From a virus: a stretch of DNA of 64,000 bases. The position numbers were made by a program, and so were the translations under genes. The stretch spans positions 1 to 64,000 of the IMG/VR virus record IMGVR_UViG_3300033004_000001. One strand, written 5' to 3'. Below are positions 44,601-52,832 of the stretch, piece by piece; within the stretch, counting starts at the first letter, position 1; every line of letters begins with the position of its first letter. The notes beneath the pieces are model-generated. The model did not search any database and was not told the origin of the DNA. It was given only the letters and a program-made list of their open reading frames with translations.

Positions 44601-47600
44601 TTCCATATGAACAATTAGCTAAGAAACTAAAAGCTGGTAGTGAGTTATTAAGAACTCAATTCTATACATCTCTTAGAGGACATAGATATAATTTTATTAA
44701 TGCTATGTTTAAAGAAGCTGCTGGTAGAAAGAAGGGAGAGTTACCAAACTTTTCAATGTATTTTACAGATGCAGATATTGAAAATTCTGCTAAGAATGCA
44801 GTTAGACTTTGGGGTGATGTATTTGCTATATCTGATTTAGTATCAGAAGGAGCAGTTAATACTAAGAAATTAGAGAAGATAATTAAAGACTTTGATAATA
44901 TTATTGAAGATTATAGAGAGGCTACTAATACTAAAGCTTTAATAAATACTGAAGATTATAAAGATAGATTAGTATCTATTCTTAAAGATATTCATATAGA
45001 TGTAGATAATAAGACTATTGATAATCTATTAGGTGATATTATAGATAGTGGTAAAGCTGGTACTGAAGAATTGGCATTAGGACAATTAATAGAAGATAGA
45101 TTATTTAATGGGTTATTTTCTACTAATAGTACTCTTTATAAATATGCTACTGGAGCTGATGTTAAATCTAGAGTTACATTAGAACCTAAGACATTATTTA
45201 GAAATGAGTCTATAGTTACTGATTTATCTAGAGCATTTGCTAAAACTAACTATGAAAATATTTCAGATAATATTTCTGGAGCAGATGGAGGTAATAAACA
45301 TGTATTTTCTAAGAATAGTTTAACTACAGATGTAATTCATTATTTAAAAACTGATGATGAATATTTAGATAAACTATTATCAGATGTATCTTCTAAATAT
45401 TCACATTATCTTAATCAAATAAAAAATAATCCTAGAGTTAGAAATAGACTTAAAGTTGGAACATTTAATGCTTTGATTAAAGATAATAGTTCTGATTCTG
45501 GTAGAGATTATCTAGATATATCTCCTACTGAAGATTTCTTATATAAACTCAATGCTACTAGATTTGGAACTGGGAATATGATTCTTCCAACAATTGCTGG
45601 TAGAAAAACTTATTATACTTTAAATGGATTTGATAGAATAGAACTTAAGTATCAGAAATTACCTTCTGGAGAACTTGTTATTCCAGATGATATAATTGAT
45701 ATATTTTATAAGTATGCTCAAGGAGAAGCTAATAAGATAGAGAAAGCTTGGCAGACTCTTAAGAAGTATAGTAAACTAGATGAAAAAGGTAACGTTATAA
45801 AAGGTACTACAGATTTTAAAAATCTTGTTGATAACTATCATTATGTTAAAGAAGGGAAGGTTAATAATATAGATAAAGGACAGGCATATAAGTATCAACA
45901 TATGTTTGAATCTTTTAATGAAAAAGGATTTGATATAAAGAATGAAGCAGATGTAAGAGATAGAATTAGAAAGATATTACAGAGTGATATAGATGCTACC
46001 ATTGAATATGCTAAAGATAATGATATAATAACTTCTACAACTAAAGATAAAAAGGAATTATTAGCTCCTAAGCTTCTTGATAGAGATATGGTATCTGAAT
46101 TAGCTAATAAGAGTTATGGAGGAGATATAGATGCAGCTACCAGGTCAATATTAGCTGATTATACTGTTAATACTAAGATATCATCTATTGAGACTATGAT
46201 GATGTTTATGGGTGATATATCTTTCTATTTTGATAAAAAGACTGAAGATCCAGCAGTTGATTATGCAAAACGTTTAGCTGTATTAATTTCTACTGGAACT
46301 AATTATAGAGAGACTATACCAGTTGATTTTGAAAATCCTACATATGGAGTTATTACATTAACTGAACAAAAATTAAATAGTAAATATCTAGATCTTATCA
46401 CAGATAAGTATAGGGAAATGTTACTTAAAAAGTATAATAAAGAACAAGCAGAAGAAATATTATCAAAACATCTTAAAGCATATGAAGATATTCAACCAAC
46501 TGATGCTATGGTACTTATTTCTCCTAATATGTATAAAGGAGAATCGCTTCGTTTAGGTGAATGGGGTGATAAAGAAGAAGCTGCTTTTAATATACTTAAT
46601 TCTGATAAAGAATTGTCTCCAGAAGAAGAAGCTATAGCATTAGGAATATCTGAGAAACCATTAAAAGATGTATATTTTGAGAGAGTTAGTTATGATATAG
46701 ATAATGATAATAAACTTCTAATTCCTACTTTTGATAAGATGGCTAAATTTACATTAAATAGACGTCTTGTAAAAGGAACTTATTTTGAAGACTTATTAGA
46801 TAGAATGGAAGCTGTTGGTAAGTACGAAGGTCTTGAGAAAGTATGTGAAGCTAAATTTACTACTGCAGTTAAAGTTGGAAATAGACAATCAACTGAATAC
46901 TTTAAGAATCCTAATACTAATGAACAATCAGTTACTGATTTAACAAATGTTCCAATACGTCAACAAAGTTTTAAATTCTTACGTCGTCAGGTTAATACGG
47001 ATCCTCATGAAGAACAAAAAGTTCTCTATGGAACTCAAGCTAAGAAGGTTACACTGCTTAATATATCAAATGATAATGATTATAATTTAGGTGGTAAATC
47101 TACAAAAGGGTTAGACATAAAGAGAAATATTACAAAATCTTTAACTACATTATCAGATAAAGAAACTAATAGACTTCTCGATAAACTTGGTGCAGATTTG
47201 AAGACTGGTAAGATGGATTCTGATCTATTCTACAATACATTATTAGCTGATGCTAAGACAGCTGGTATGTCATATCCAGTTCAAGAAGCATTACGTAGAC
47301 ATATTCCAATAGATTTACTTCCTGAAAAGAAATGGATATTGCAGAGATTTAGCGCAATGGCTAATAAACATGGAATAGATGTCCATTTTCCTGGACAACA
47401 GTTAATATTAATGTCTGGATATGGATTAGGATTAAAATCAATTCCTGATGAAACTAATAATTTAAGATTCTTATTTGATGAGAAAGGTAAACTTTCAGGA
47501 TCTGAAGTAAAATTACCAGTTCATGTATTTAAAGATGTTATTCCTAACTATGAGAATATGAGTTGGGAACAAAAAGTTGAATGGTTAAAAAAGAATCCTA

Positions 47601-50600
47601 ATATGTTGGAAGGAATTGTATCTTATATTCCTAACCAAGGACAGAACCATAATATGGTTGTTAAGGTAAAAGAGTTTCTACCTGAACAAATGGCAGATGT
47701 TATTATATTCCCTAATGAACTTACAACTTTAACTGGAAAAGACTTTGACGTAGATAAAGGATTCTTTGCTAGATACAATTATAAAACTAACAAAGATGGT
47801 AAAGTATCTAAAGTTCCATTTATGACAGATGATAATTCTACTCCTGATCAAAGATACGATAAGTTATTGAATGAAGAATTCTATAATAATAGGTACATAT
47901 TTACTAAGGAATTCTATAGAGATTTACAAGAAGCTAGAGATAACTTATATGGATCATTAGATTATAAGAATAAACTCTTAGGAGATGATAAAGTTAAGTT
48001 AGAAACTTTATTTGACTTAAGAAAGGAATTGTCTAAGAGATTTGATGAAGCATCTGAAAATGAAAAAGCATTCTATCATAAACAACTTTTAACTCTTGAT
48101 AGTAGAATTGATGATGTACTATACTATAATGATCTTATTAAAGAAAATGATGGATTACTAAAAGATTATAAGAGTGTTATAGAAGAAGCTTTAGTTAAGA
48201 ATAATATATTACCTTCTAGAGATGAATTTAAGAAACAACATGCTGAAGGAAAATTAGATTACTTTAAACAGAATACTAAACAAGCTATTCAAAATTATTA
48301 TTTAGATAATGTTAAATCTGTATTACTTAATGATAATCATTTCTTATCTACTAGCGCTCCTCTCGGAGCTGTTACAGGACGACTAAAGAAGTTAGAAGAG
48401 AAAGTAACTAAAGCAGAAGAAGCTGGTAAAAAGAGATCTAGAGATTTTACTGGACCAGTTGCTCAAGCAAATTTAAAATATCAATTTGGTAGTGGTGGAC
48501 AAGGAAAAGCTGTTTTCTCTTTAAGTAATTCTCATCATGCTATGACTCAATATGCTGATGTATCTTTTAGAAAGGATATAGGAGTTGGAGTTAAAAATGA
48601 TGATGGAACGTATAAGAATAGTTTACATGAACAATATGGTAATGTTGAAAGAGACGGAGAAAGAGTATTAATATCTGACTGGGGATCAGCTTTAATTGAT
48701 GCTCACGTTGATATAGAAAAAGATCCATTTATCATTAAACTTAATGTAGTTAAGCCTACTTATAATGTAACTTCATTATTAATTAGAACTGGAGTTGGAG
48801 AGAAGACATTTGAATTCTTATCTCAACCAATTCTTAAAGATTTCTCTAAAGCGTCTATTAATGATGATAGTGAAATTACTACAGAACAAGATAAACCTAT
48901 AGCTGTAGTTAGAAATAAATGGAATGATTTATATGAAAAATCTCTTAAATCTGAATTTAAAGATGTACAAGAGTCTCGTAGAGAAGATGTTAAGATTAGA
49001 ACTGAACTTGCTGAATACAAACCATTAGATGAAGATTTATTAAAGTTATTACAAACTCCTGTTAGAGATTCTAGATGGTATTTTAAACAAATTAAAATAT
49101 TAGATTTATTTAATACTTTAGATAAAGGACCAGCTAAAGAACTAAATAGATTAGTAATGGCTTCTAGAGTTGATACTAAGAAGTATGGTAATAATATGAC
49201 TGAAATAAAGATGTATTTAGATGCTGTCAGAGACTTACATAAAGAAAATATCTTTACTAATCTTGATAAGTTATTACCATATGATTCAGATACAAATACT
49301 GCTAAGGATGTAGAAGATGGAACATTCAACTCTGCATACTTACGTAATGGTCCTCTTCTTGTAAGTAAGTTAATGTCAGATAGAACTATAACTGCTACTC
49401 CTACATTCAATAGTATTATAGATAGACTTGTAACTCTTACTAAAAGTAAATACGCTAGGAATAAAGAAGGATTATTAAATCATATGGCAGATGAAGTTAG
49501 TGCTGCATATATGTCTAGGTTCTTTACTGATAAGAATTTATTAAACTTAAATAGTAAGAAAGTTGGTTCTATAATGGATAGAGTTACTAAGTTCTTAGAA
49601 ACTGTTAACACTAATCCTAATTATAAAGATAAATTAAAAGATAACATTTTAATACAATCTCTTATTAAAGGTAGAGATAGTATGGATGGAATGACATTCT
49701 TTGGAATTCCAACTATAAAATCAAATGATAATTTTACTAAAGATGATTTAATGTTTGCTTGGCAAGACTTATTACAAAGTGATGATGTAACTTTAAGAAA
49801 CTTTGGTAAAGAGTTATTCGTATATTCATTTTATACATCAGGATTAAAGAGAGGATTATTTTCAATATTTCATTATGTTCCACCAGCATTATTAGATGAA
49901 TTAGATATTAATTACGTTGATCCAGAAACTAATGAAAAGAAATCCACTATATTAAGTTATTCAGATTATACTGATGGATTACTAGCACAGGATGTAATGA
50001 GTAATACTATATATGAAGGAATAGATAAAGAAGTATTTAAAAATAATTGGCATAATCCTAAATATGTACCTCAATTAAATCCAATTGATGTTCAGAATAT
50101 AATTCCTAGAAAATCTGGAGATCCTGCTGTTGTTACAATATATGGTAGATATACTATTCCTAAGTTACGAATAGGTAATAATATATATGATCAACCTATT
50201 TTTAAGCCTTATATTAATTATATAGTTGACGAAAAGACTTCACATTTAATGGAATATATTGGATATCATGATATTGATAAAACTCCAGTATATAAAGTTG
50301 TTGGTAAGATGGGATATTATAATAAAGGGAGAGTTATTAAGGAATATGGATTAGAAGAATCAACTCTTGAAAGAAATAGAATTAAAGAAATTCCAGATGA
50401 AACAATGCTTCCTTTTATAGAGAAAGCTAAGATGTATGAATCATTTATCTATATACCACCAGAAAATAGAGATATAGCTGAGAATAAAAGATCTGAAGAA
50501 GAAGTTGAGAATAATGATGCTAAAGATAAAGTTACTCCTACTACTGGAGAAGGAACTACTGTTGAAACAGTAAAACTTAAAATGATCACTCCTGATAAGG

Positions 50601-50806
50601 AGAAAGAAGATTTGAAAAGAGAGATATCTGAATCTGAGATTTATTCAGATAAACAGAAAGATGAATTACATAAACTAATAGATGACAAAGATGTTAAATC
50701 TCCAGAGGATATTAATGATTTGATAAAAATAATTTGTGATAAATATGGATCTCCAAGAGTTAAAATTACTCCAGGAGCTAAGAATAGATTTTCAATTAAT
50801 GATTAA
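38663..50806 (+). CDS. Giant virion RNA polymerase protein (DFDVD two-barrel type) with zincin-like module
   Basis: 4,047 residues. The catalytic motif DFDVD lies at residues 3027-3031, in the context FPNELTTLTGKDFDVDKG and preceded by a segment with IPNQGQNHNMVV, the hallmark of the two-DPBB-type RNA polymerases carried in crAss-like virions. About 235 residues later comes RSRDFTGPVAQANLKYQFGSG, a second conserved block of this family. A zincin-like module sits at 1610-1614 (HEAFH) with a likely third ligand in VEENLAEKF and then amphipathic helices (GKIGEFFQNLWNLVKQIFTG). A possible SH3/KOW-like strip occurs near 772-830, and the first 500 residues hold Ala/Gly-rich hydrophobic helices suited to membrane passage. 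The role is to be ejected with the DNA and transcribe the first phage genes. In length it exceeds simple two-barrel polymerases several-fold, so it is a fusion or precursor. Confidence 0.9.
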   Translation: MPNNKQQAQQEPTPSWALQRNRPTYNTVTGEFSPVSSLLDKDEHERIKKIPFTGGNAATYLGDAGESVYDKNLSRQNIDLKDEFRGQNQPAMAKLGAGLAKALITTGTTAADGIIGTAVGLGNMAVEQKGSAFWDNPFTNWMNDINNSAEKWFPSYYTEQEKNASFIGQLGYANFWGDKFLKNLGFVAGMVLDGVITGGASMEALGGKAIAAKLPEAIANAALKGSEALATASKAGDMIGLTSEIINNAKQLNRINKISQGVSSILSAQGMSRFMALDDANRFYTENYQKLQQQMQDGKIGLEDYNLKMASLKKASEGYGNADFLANVVVLGLSSGIQFKNLFTKGFTPSETIAKGIVGSVEAGYTYERPVIQHAAKIAKNILAESGMFQEQYAASVATSDFYQKKFDGKKQDKIDDIYHSIYKGLVDAYGSREGWNQGLLGSVIGLIGVPTISSKGLDWGGGIRGDIKEVREQNAANQEAARRLNEVLKSDDFKNNYQSLIRNLSLEDEKNEAAAKGDKFEVLNKQHDQFINDALQFIRAGRYEDFQNNIKFIRNSNAEEVKQLFKTKTNEDVTRELYGLKPKALEGHVFEKYTADEITDKLNENANKMLSNAKTIKDLYDAYSVKYPGISEDAKELLIYTASKLEDINERLNDINKESINKFGLDINNYIKLKKDGNIDLSSVAEGMEEYQKHYDQVIKEQELSGRFNPVDVENFERNFQDFPKLIITKADFIDLYRQNITAKGPEKVQETINKADEERKTVEGTAVIEPMPDDLVTYTNTDGETNVYKINQIDENDNVTLTPTDTEGVPTGEADIIVTKNDIKLYQKEGKGKEELSKTEPVNESETTTVPNKEFYPEHGRGLRDASVSISHSHWDGKLGKTVIRNEDFDKYISSPKNDITKDKVQFRIDTGTEDEYKSSLWRLHKKIKAKLDKGETFTEKEISDIVNSRRTTEDRDEYNSIVDTLPIKIDYITKDGEVFDKGLYYHDSNFIHQNKAGEWNIRIPREYKTPEAIKDYVQSEREKVRQNRKVLLTAILSGKDVILHNIKRISSIPNNTGKNRNIDEVLREIDPDINTNTIGLGIAIGKGKEKGIIWTGHGKDNLKGTGSPGHVFFQTNLTSDGEPETIKANISKLSQEHANILWDAIVTRSRKGSGGNQAILPNEDVQGLTVGNVINLLTAFGRGTDINHPDNVGKSHLKDKQLFIDNKLNLHYGDNIVDLHDVLKGTIDRNKARDKFVNWAVNNKNYNVAKEIPELGIELNEPMTRKFKLGSWVSDGTDTYSGSLIKNGFVQTDVAEFEKSGSLFHAPVTMVDLNESGLEIKPTQPIVNKAKRDAKLVDTQATKPSNKPKNTGTKKIEASEKLDIKPNDLEKIRSLPVGTDIYITIQGTAGEGSEVRKTEVPKLFVSVVDNKGKKGFQIQNPRARTYFDISTAEYMDDPNKILEVGDESVKQLSSLISQYSKEGFDVNIDTSKAIKKPIAKVESKVEEAYEEAKEKYGEVLTKLAEETPPTEEEPIDIKFTGDPLNDVETDPEGAPFKMVYDESRKYKPAEIEKEVKWFHDKLGKDIPIELREGLIDVAKVGGKKAFGQLTRDGITLSKIAEEGTVYHEAFHRVSLLYLDPIQREEIYKEARSKYPELSKSSTDRRVEENLAEKFKDYIQDKEKNPDHTLLGKIGEFFQNLWNLVKQIFTGPTRLTSLDIDKLFSSIQSGKFKSYKPLQENLDRLGFGTYELEYKDRQLDNVINFKMMKSLIRGLSSMIMEPVSYKLFKDEARTKYSSIDVKDSLSAINFGDLRKKIEKLRDDYDKHNNRNKQVIDIIEKGQLTPELSSQLKAEYGVDNTTRVATNAHLGLEKGLRLASLYQEVLDNYDTIFKDEIQNYIYNELGVKRIDNGDEDERVTNAETAAHDTEAYERSAKDSISNAIKFMLHGLHASGDKNPDTGLWEFVPFDEIWSRLSNDLHNKTTIEDMIKKLDSSNYFPYEQLAKKLKAGSELLRTQFYTSLRGHRYNFINAMFKEAAGRKKGELPNFSMYFTDADIENSAKNAVRLWGDVFAISDLVSEGAVNTKKLEKIIKDFDNIIEDYREATNTKALINTEDYKDRLVSILKDIHIDVDNKTIDNLLGDIIDSGKAGTEELALGQLIEDRLFNGLFSTNSTLYKYATGADVKSRVTLEPKTLFRNESIVTDLSRAFAKTNYENISDNISGADGGNKHVFSKNSLTTDVIHYLKTDDEYLDKLLSDVSSKYSHYLNQIKNNPRVRNRLKVGTFNALIKDNSSDSGRDYLDISPTEDFLYKLNATRFGTGNMILPTIAGRKTYYTLNGFDRIELKYQKLPSGELVIPDDIIDIFYKYAQGEANKIEKAWQTLKKYSKLDEKGNVIKGTTDFKNLVDNYHYVKEGKVNNIDKGQAYKYQHMFESFNEKGFDIKNEADVRDRIRKILQSDIDATIEYAKDNDIITSTTKDKKELLAPKLLDRDMVSELANKSYGGDIDAATRSILADYTVNTKISSIETMMMFMGDISFYFDKKTEDPAVDYAKRLAVLISTGTNYRETIPVDFENPTYGVITLTEQKLNSKYLDLITDKYREMLLKKYNKEQAEEILSKHLKAYEDIQPTDAMVLISPNMYKGESLRLGEWGDKEEAAFNILNSDKELSPEEEAIALGISEKPLKDVYFERVSYDIDNDNKLLIPTFDKMAKFTLNRRLVKGTYFEDLLDRMEAVGKYEGLEKVCEAKFTTAVKVGNRQSTEYFKNPNTNEQSVTDLTNVPIRQQSFKFLRRQVNTDPHEEQKVLYGTQAKKVTLLNISNDNDYNLGGKSTKGLDIKRNITKSLTTLSDKETNRLLDKLGADLKTGKMDSDLFYNTLLADAKTAGMSYPVQEALRRHIPIDLLPEKKWILQRFSAMANKHGIDVHFPGQQLILMSGYGLGLKSIPDETNNLRFLFDEKGKLSGSEVKLPVHVFKDVIPNYENMSWEQKVEWLKKNPNMLEGIVSYIPNQGQNHNMVVKVKEFLPEQMADVIIFPNELTTLTGKDFDVDKGFFARYNYKTNKDGKVSKVPFMTDDNSTPDQRYDKLLNEEFYNNRYIFTKEFYRDLQEARDNLYGSLDYKNKLLGDDKVKLETLFDLRKELSKRFDEASENEKAFYHKQLLTLDSRIDDVLYYNDLIKENDGLLKDYKSVIEEALVKNNILPSRDEFKKQHAEGKLDYFKQNTKQAIQNYYLDNVKSVLLNDNHFLSTSAPLGAVTGRLKKLEEKVTKAEEAGKKRSRDFTGPVAQANLKYQFGSGGQGKAVFSLSNSHHAMTQYADVSFRKDIGVGVKNDDGTYKNSLHEQYGNVERDGERVLISDWGSALIDAHVDIEKDPFIIKLNVVKPTYNVTSLLIRTGVGEKTFEFLSQPILKDFSKASINDDSEITTEQDKPIAVVRNKWNDLYEKSLKSEFKDVQESRREDVKIRTELAEYKPLDEDLLKLLQTPVRDSRWYFKQIKILDLFNTLDKGPAKELNRLVMASRVDTKKYGNNMTEIKMYLDAVRDLHKENIFTNLDKLLPYDSDTNTAKDVEDGTFNSAYLRNGPLLVSKLMSDRTITATPTFNSIIDRLVTLTKSKYARNKEGLLNHMADEVSAAYMSRFFTDKNLLNLNSKKVGSIMDRVTKFLETVNTNPNYKDKLKDNILIQSLIKGRDSMDGMTFFGIPTIKSNDNFTKDDLMFAWQDLLQSDDVTLRNFGKELFVYSFYTSGLKRGLFSIFHYVPPALLDELDINYVDPETNEKKSTILSYSDYTDGLLAQDVMSNTIYEGIDKEVFKNNWHNPKYVPQLNPIDVQNIIPRKSGDPAVVTIYGRYTIPKLRIGNNIYDQPIFKPYINYIVDEKTSHLMEYIGYHDIDKTPVYKVVGKMGYYNKGRVIKEYGLEESTLERNRIKEIPDETMLPFIEKAKMYESFIYIPPENRDIAENKRSEEEVENNDAKDKVTPTTGEGTTVETVKLKMITPDKEKEDLKREISESEIYSDKQKDELHKLIDDKDVKSPEDINDLIKIICDKYGSPRVKITPGAKNRFSIND

Positions 50807-50820
50807 TTATATGTACTAAG

Positions 50821-51192
50821 ATGAAAGATAATAAGAATTACGGAATGGAAATAATAGTAGATCTTCATGATTGTAATATTAAGAGATTTACTAGAAAAAG
50901 TCTAGATGAGTTTTTCTTAAAGATATGTGAATTAAGCGATATGACTGCAGTGGGTAAGCCCAAATACTGGCACGAGTTATCTAATATACCACACCTTAAG
51001 GGTTACTCAGGAATACAGTTTATAAAGACAAGTAATATACTAATACATACATTAGATATTACAAGAGATGCTTATATAAATTTTTTTAGTTGTAAAGAGT
51101 TTGATGTTGATCAAATTCTCAGCTTTATTACAGAACATTTTCAAGCAGGACGAGTATATCATAAACTAATATATAGAGGAGAAAATAGATAA
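50821..51192 (+). CDS. speD-like: SpeD-like pyruvoyl-dependent decarboxylase homologue
   Basis: 123 residues matching the small SpeD (S-adenosylmethionine decarboxylase) outline: GMEIIVDLHDCN at the start, then GYSGIQFIKTSNILIHT and AYINFFSCKEFDVDQI, ending RVYHKLIYRGE. Ser 71 (self-cleavage, pyruvoyl-forming), His 76 and Cys 91 keep the exact spacing of the catalytic Ser63, His68 and Cys83 of the Thermotoga enzyme. The residue before Ser is Thr rather than Glu, and the WPE motif that follows His is absent (HTLDI). SpeD paralogues with changed substrate specificity (ornithine or arginine decarboxylation) are known, so the substrate here is open. The gene sits between the two giant phage genes and precedes a metalloprotein-like and an ATP-grasp gene. 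Confidence 0.75.
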   Translation: MKDNKNYGMEIIVDLHDCNIKRFTRKSLDEFFLKICELSDMTAVGKPKYWHELSNIPHLKGYSGIQFIKTSNILIHTLDITRDAYINFFSCKEFDVDQILSFITEHFQAGRVYHKLIYRGENR

Positions 51193-51581
51193 TGTATAAG
51201 ATAGAATCTGGAGTATCTAAAGATAAAATGAGATACTTTATAGAACAAGGAGTGTCGACATGGGGTGATTATTTTATAAAAGATGGAGTTCTAAATTTTC
51301 AAATAGTTGAACATAAAAATGATATATATTCAAGACTTACTTTAATACACGAATTAATTGAACAAATGTTATTAGAAGCTAAAGGAGTTAATATAGATGA
51401 TATTGATAAATTTGACTTTGAATTTGAAAAAGATCCAGAAAGAACATCTAAATATTTTGAATCTGGAGATGATCCTAATTGTCCTTATAAAGCAGAACAT
51501 GATTATGCAGACTCTGTATTAAAAGAAATGTGTACTAAAATGAATATTAATTTTGAAGATTATATAAATGACGAATTATAA
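51192..51581 (+). CDS. Small HExxE-type putative metalloprotein
   Basis: 129 residues. The helix LIHELIEQMLLEAKGV has the pattern HELIE at 53-57, similar to the HExxE/HExxH helix of zinc peptidases, and a downstream segment CPYKAEHDYAD places Glu-His at 102-103, which could supply a third ligand. The N-terminal half is a mixed beta region (ESGVSKDKMRYFIEQGVSTWGDYFI). Similar small proteins in phages and bacteria keep the HEL(I/V)E-plus-EH pattern (from memory). It overlaps the SpeD-like gene by 1 base and the ATP-grasp gene by 14, so the three are co-translated. Enzyme activity is not established. Confidence 0.55.
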   Translation: MYKIESGVSKDKMRYFIEQGVSTWGDYFIKDGVLNFQIVEHKNDIYSRLTLIHELIEQMLLEAKGVNIDDIDKFDFEFEKDPERTSKYFESGDDPNCPYKAEHDYADSVLKEMCTKMNINFEDYINDEL

Positions 51582-52830
51582 GACTAAAGCAGTTATGGTA
51601 TATGACTACGGAACATTTGTAGGATTATCAGAAAGACTTGCTAGAGATTTCGGAAAAGTATATTATTACTCTCCTTGGAAATCTTCATTTCCTCAAACTA
51701 AGAATTCGTATTTAGGACTAGGGTTAAAGAATGTTGAAAGAGTTAATGAATTTTTTGATTATATTCAAGATGTTGATTTAATAGTATTTCCTGATGTAAT
51801 GGATGGAGATTTACAATTACATCTTGAATCATTAGGATGTTCTGTATTTGGATGTAGAAAAGGAGAAGAACTAGAATTGAATAGATTAGCTACTAAAAGA
51901 TTACTAAAGAAGTTAGGATTACCAGTTGGAGAATATGAAGTAGTTAAAGGATTAACTAATCTTAGAAAGTATTTAAAAGAACATAAAAATATATGGGTTA
52001 AAGTAGATATATTTAGAGGAGATTTTGAAACTTTCAAGTCAGTTAATTATGATTTTATAGAACCTAGATTATATGAAATTGAGGTTAATTTAGGACCAAT
52101 TAAAGAATTAGTTAATTTTATATGTGAAGAAGATCTTCCAGATAAAGTAGAATTAGGATTTGATGGATACTGTATTGATGGTAAATATCCTACTAAAACA
52201 TTATCAGGAATTGAAGTTAAAGATTTAGGGTATATAGGGATATTTAAAGACTATAATAAATTACCTGATCCCATACTAGAGGTTAATGAAAAGCTTTCCC
52301 CTATACTAAAAAATTATGGATATAGAGGATTATTTAGTACTGAAGTTAGAATTGGTAAAGATCATAAAGGATACTTGATAGATCCTTGTATGAGAGCTGG
52401 CTCACCACCTAATGAAGTGTATCAAGAGATGTATACTAATTTATCAGAGATTATGTATGAAGGTGCTAGAGGCAATATAGTAGATCCAATTGTTGAACAT
52501 AAATTTGCAGTTGAAGTATTAATACATTCTACTTATGCTGAAACTCATTGGTTATCTGTTCAAGTTCCAGAGAAGTATTACAATAATGTTAAGTTTAGAA
52601 ATTGTACTAGACTTGATAAAGTACATTACATAATTCCACAGTATATAGGATTACCAGAAATAGGTGCTGTTACAGTTGTAGGAGATAGTATAGAAGCATG
52701 TACTGAACAAATTGATAAAATAGCAGATGAAGTTAAAGGATTTTATATTGATATTCCATCTCATGCATTAGATAAAGCTAATGAAGAAATAGATAAGTTG
52801 AAAGAATTAGGATATGATTTATTTAAATAA
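51568..52830 (+). CDS. ATP-grasp-family ligase (PurD-like)
   Basis: 420 residues. The N-terminal third resembles a pre-ATP-grasp domain (VMVYDYGTFVGLSERLARDFGKVYYYS; DVDLIVFPDVMDGDLQLHLE). The ATP-grasp part has VFGCRKGEELELNRLATKRLLKKLGLP, the Lys-bearing strand IWVKVDIFRGDFETFKS (144-158) and the metal-binding end GLFSTEVRIG...YLIDPCMRAGSPP (Glu 259, Asp 272), resembling the catalytic core of PurD and other amide-forming ligases. The C-terminal segment ends VKGFYIDIPSHALDK. Such enzymes join a carboxylate to an amine using ATP. In this place it might act on a product of the SpeD-like enzyme. No known phage family is confirmed. Confidence 0.7.
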   Translation: MTNYKTKAVMVYDYGTFVGLSERLARDFGKVYYYSPWKSSFPQTKNSYLGLGLKNVERVNEFFDYIQDVDLIVFPDVMDGDLQLHLESLGCSVFGCRKGEELELNRLATKRLLKKLGLPVGEYEVVKGLTNLRKYLKEHKNIWVKVDIFRGDFETFKSVNYDFIEPRLYEIEVNLGPIKELVNFICEEDLPDKVELGFDGYCIDGKYPTKTLSGIEVKDLGYIGIFKDYNKLPDPILEVNEKLSPILKNYGYRGLFSTEVRIGKDHKGYLIDPCMRAGSPPNEVYQEMYTNLSEIMYEGARGNIVDPIVEHKFAVEVLIHSTYAETHWLSVQVPEKYYNNVKFRNCTRLDKVHYIIPQYIGLPEIGAVTVVGDSIEACTEQIDKIADEVKGFYIDIPSHALDKANEEIDKLKELGYDLFK

Positions 52831-52832
52831 TT

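Noticed and set aside
48823-49410. Minus-strand ORF of 195 codons inside the polymerase gene
   Set aside because: It is a shadow of the intact plus-strand frame; composition (Ser/Leu-rich) and lack of spacing to other minus genes argue against it.
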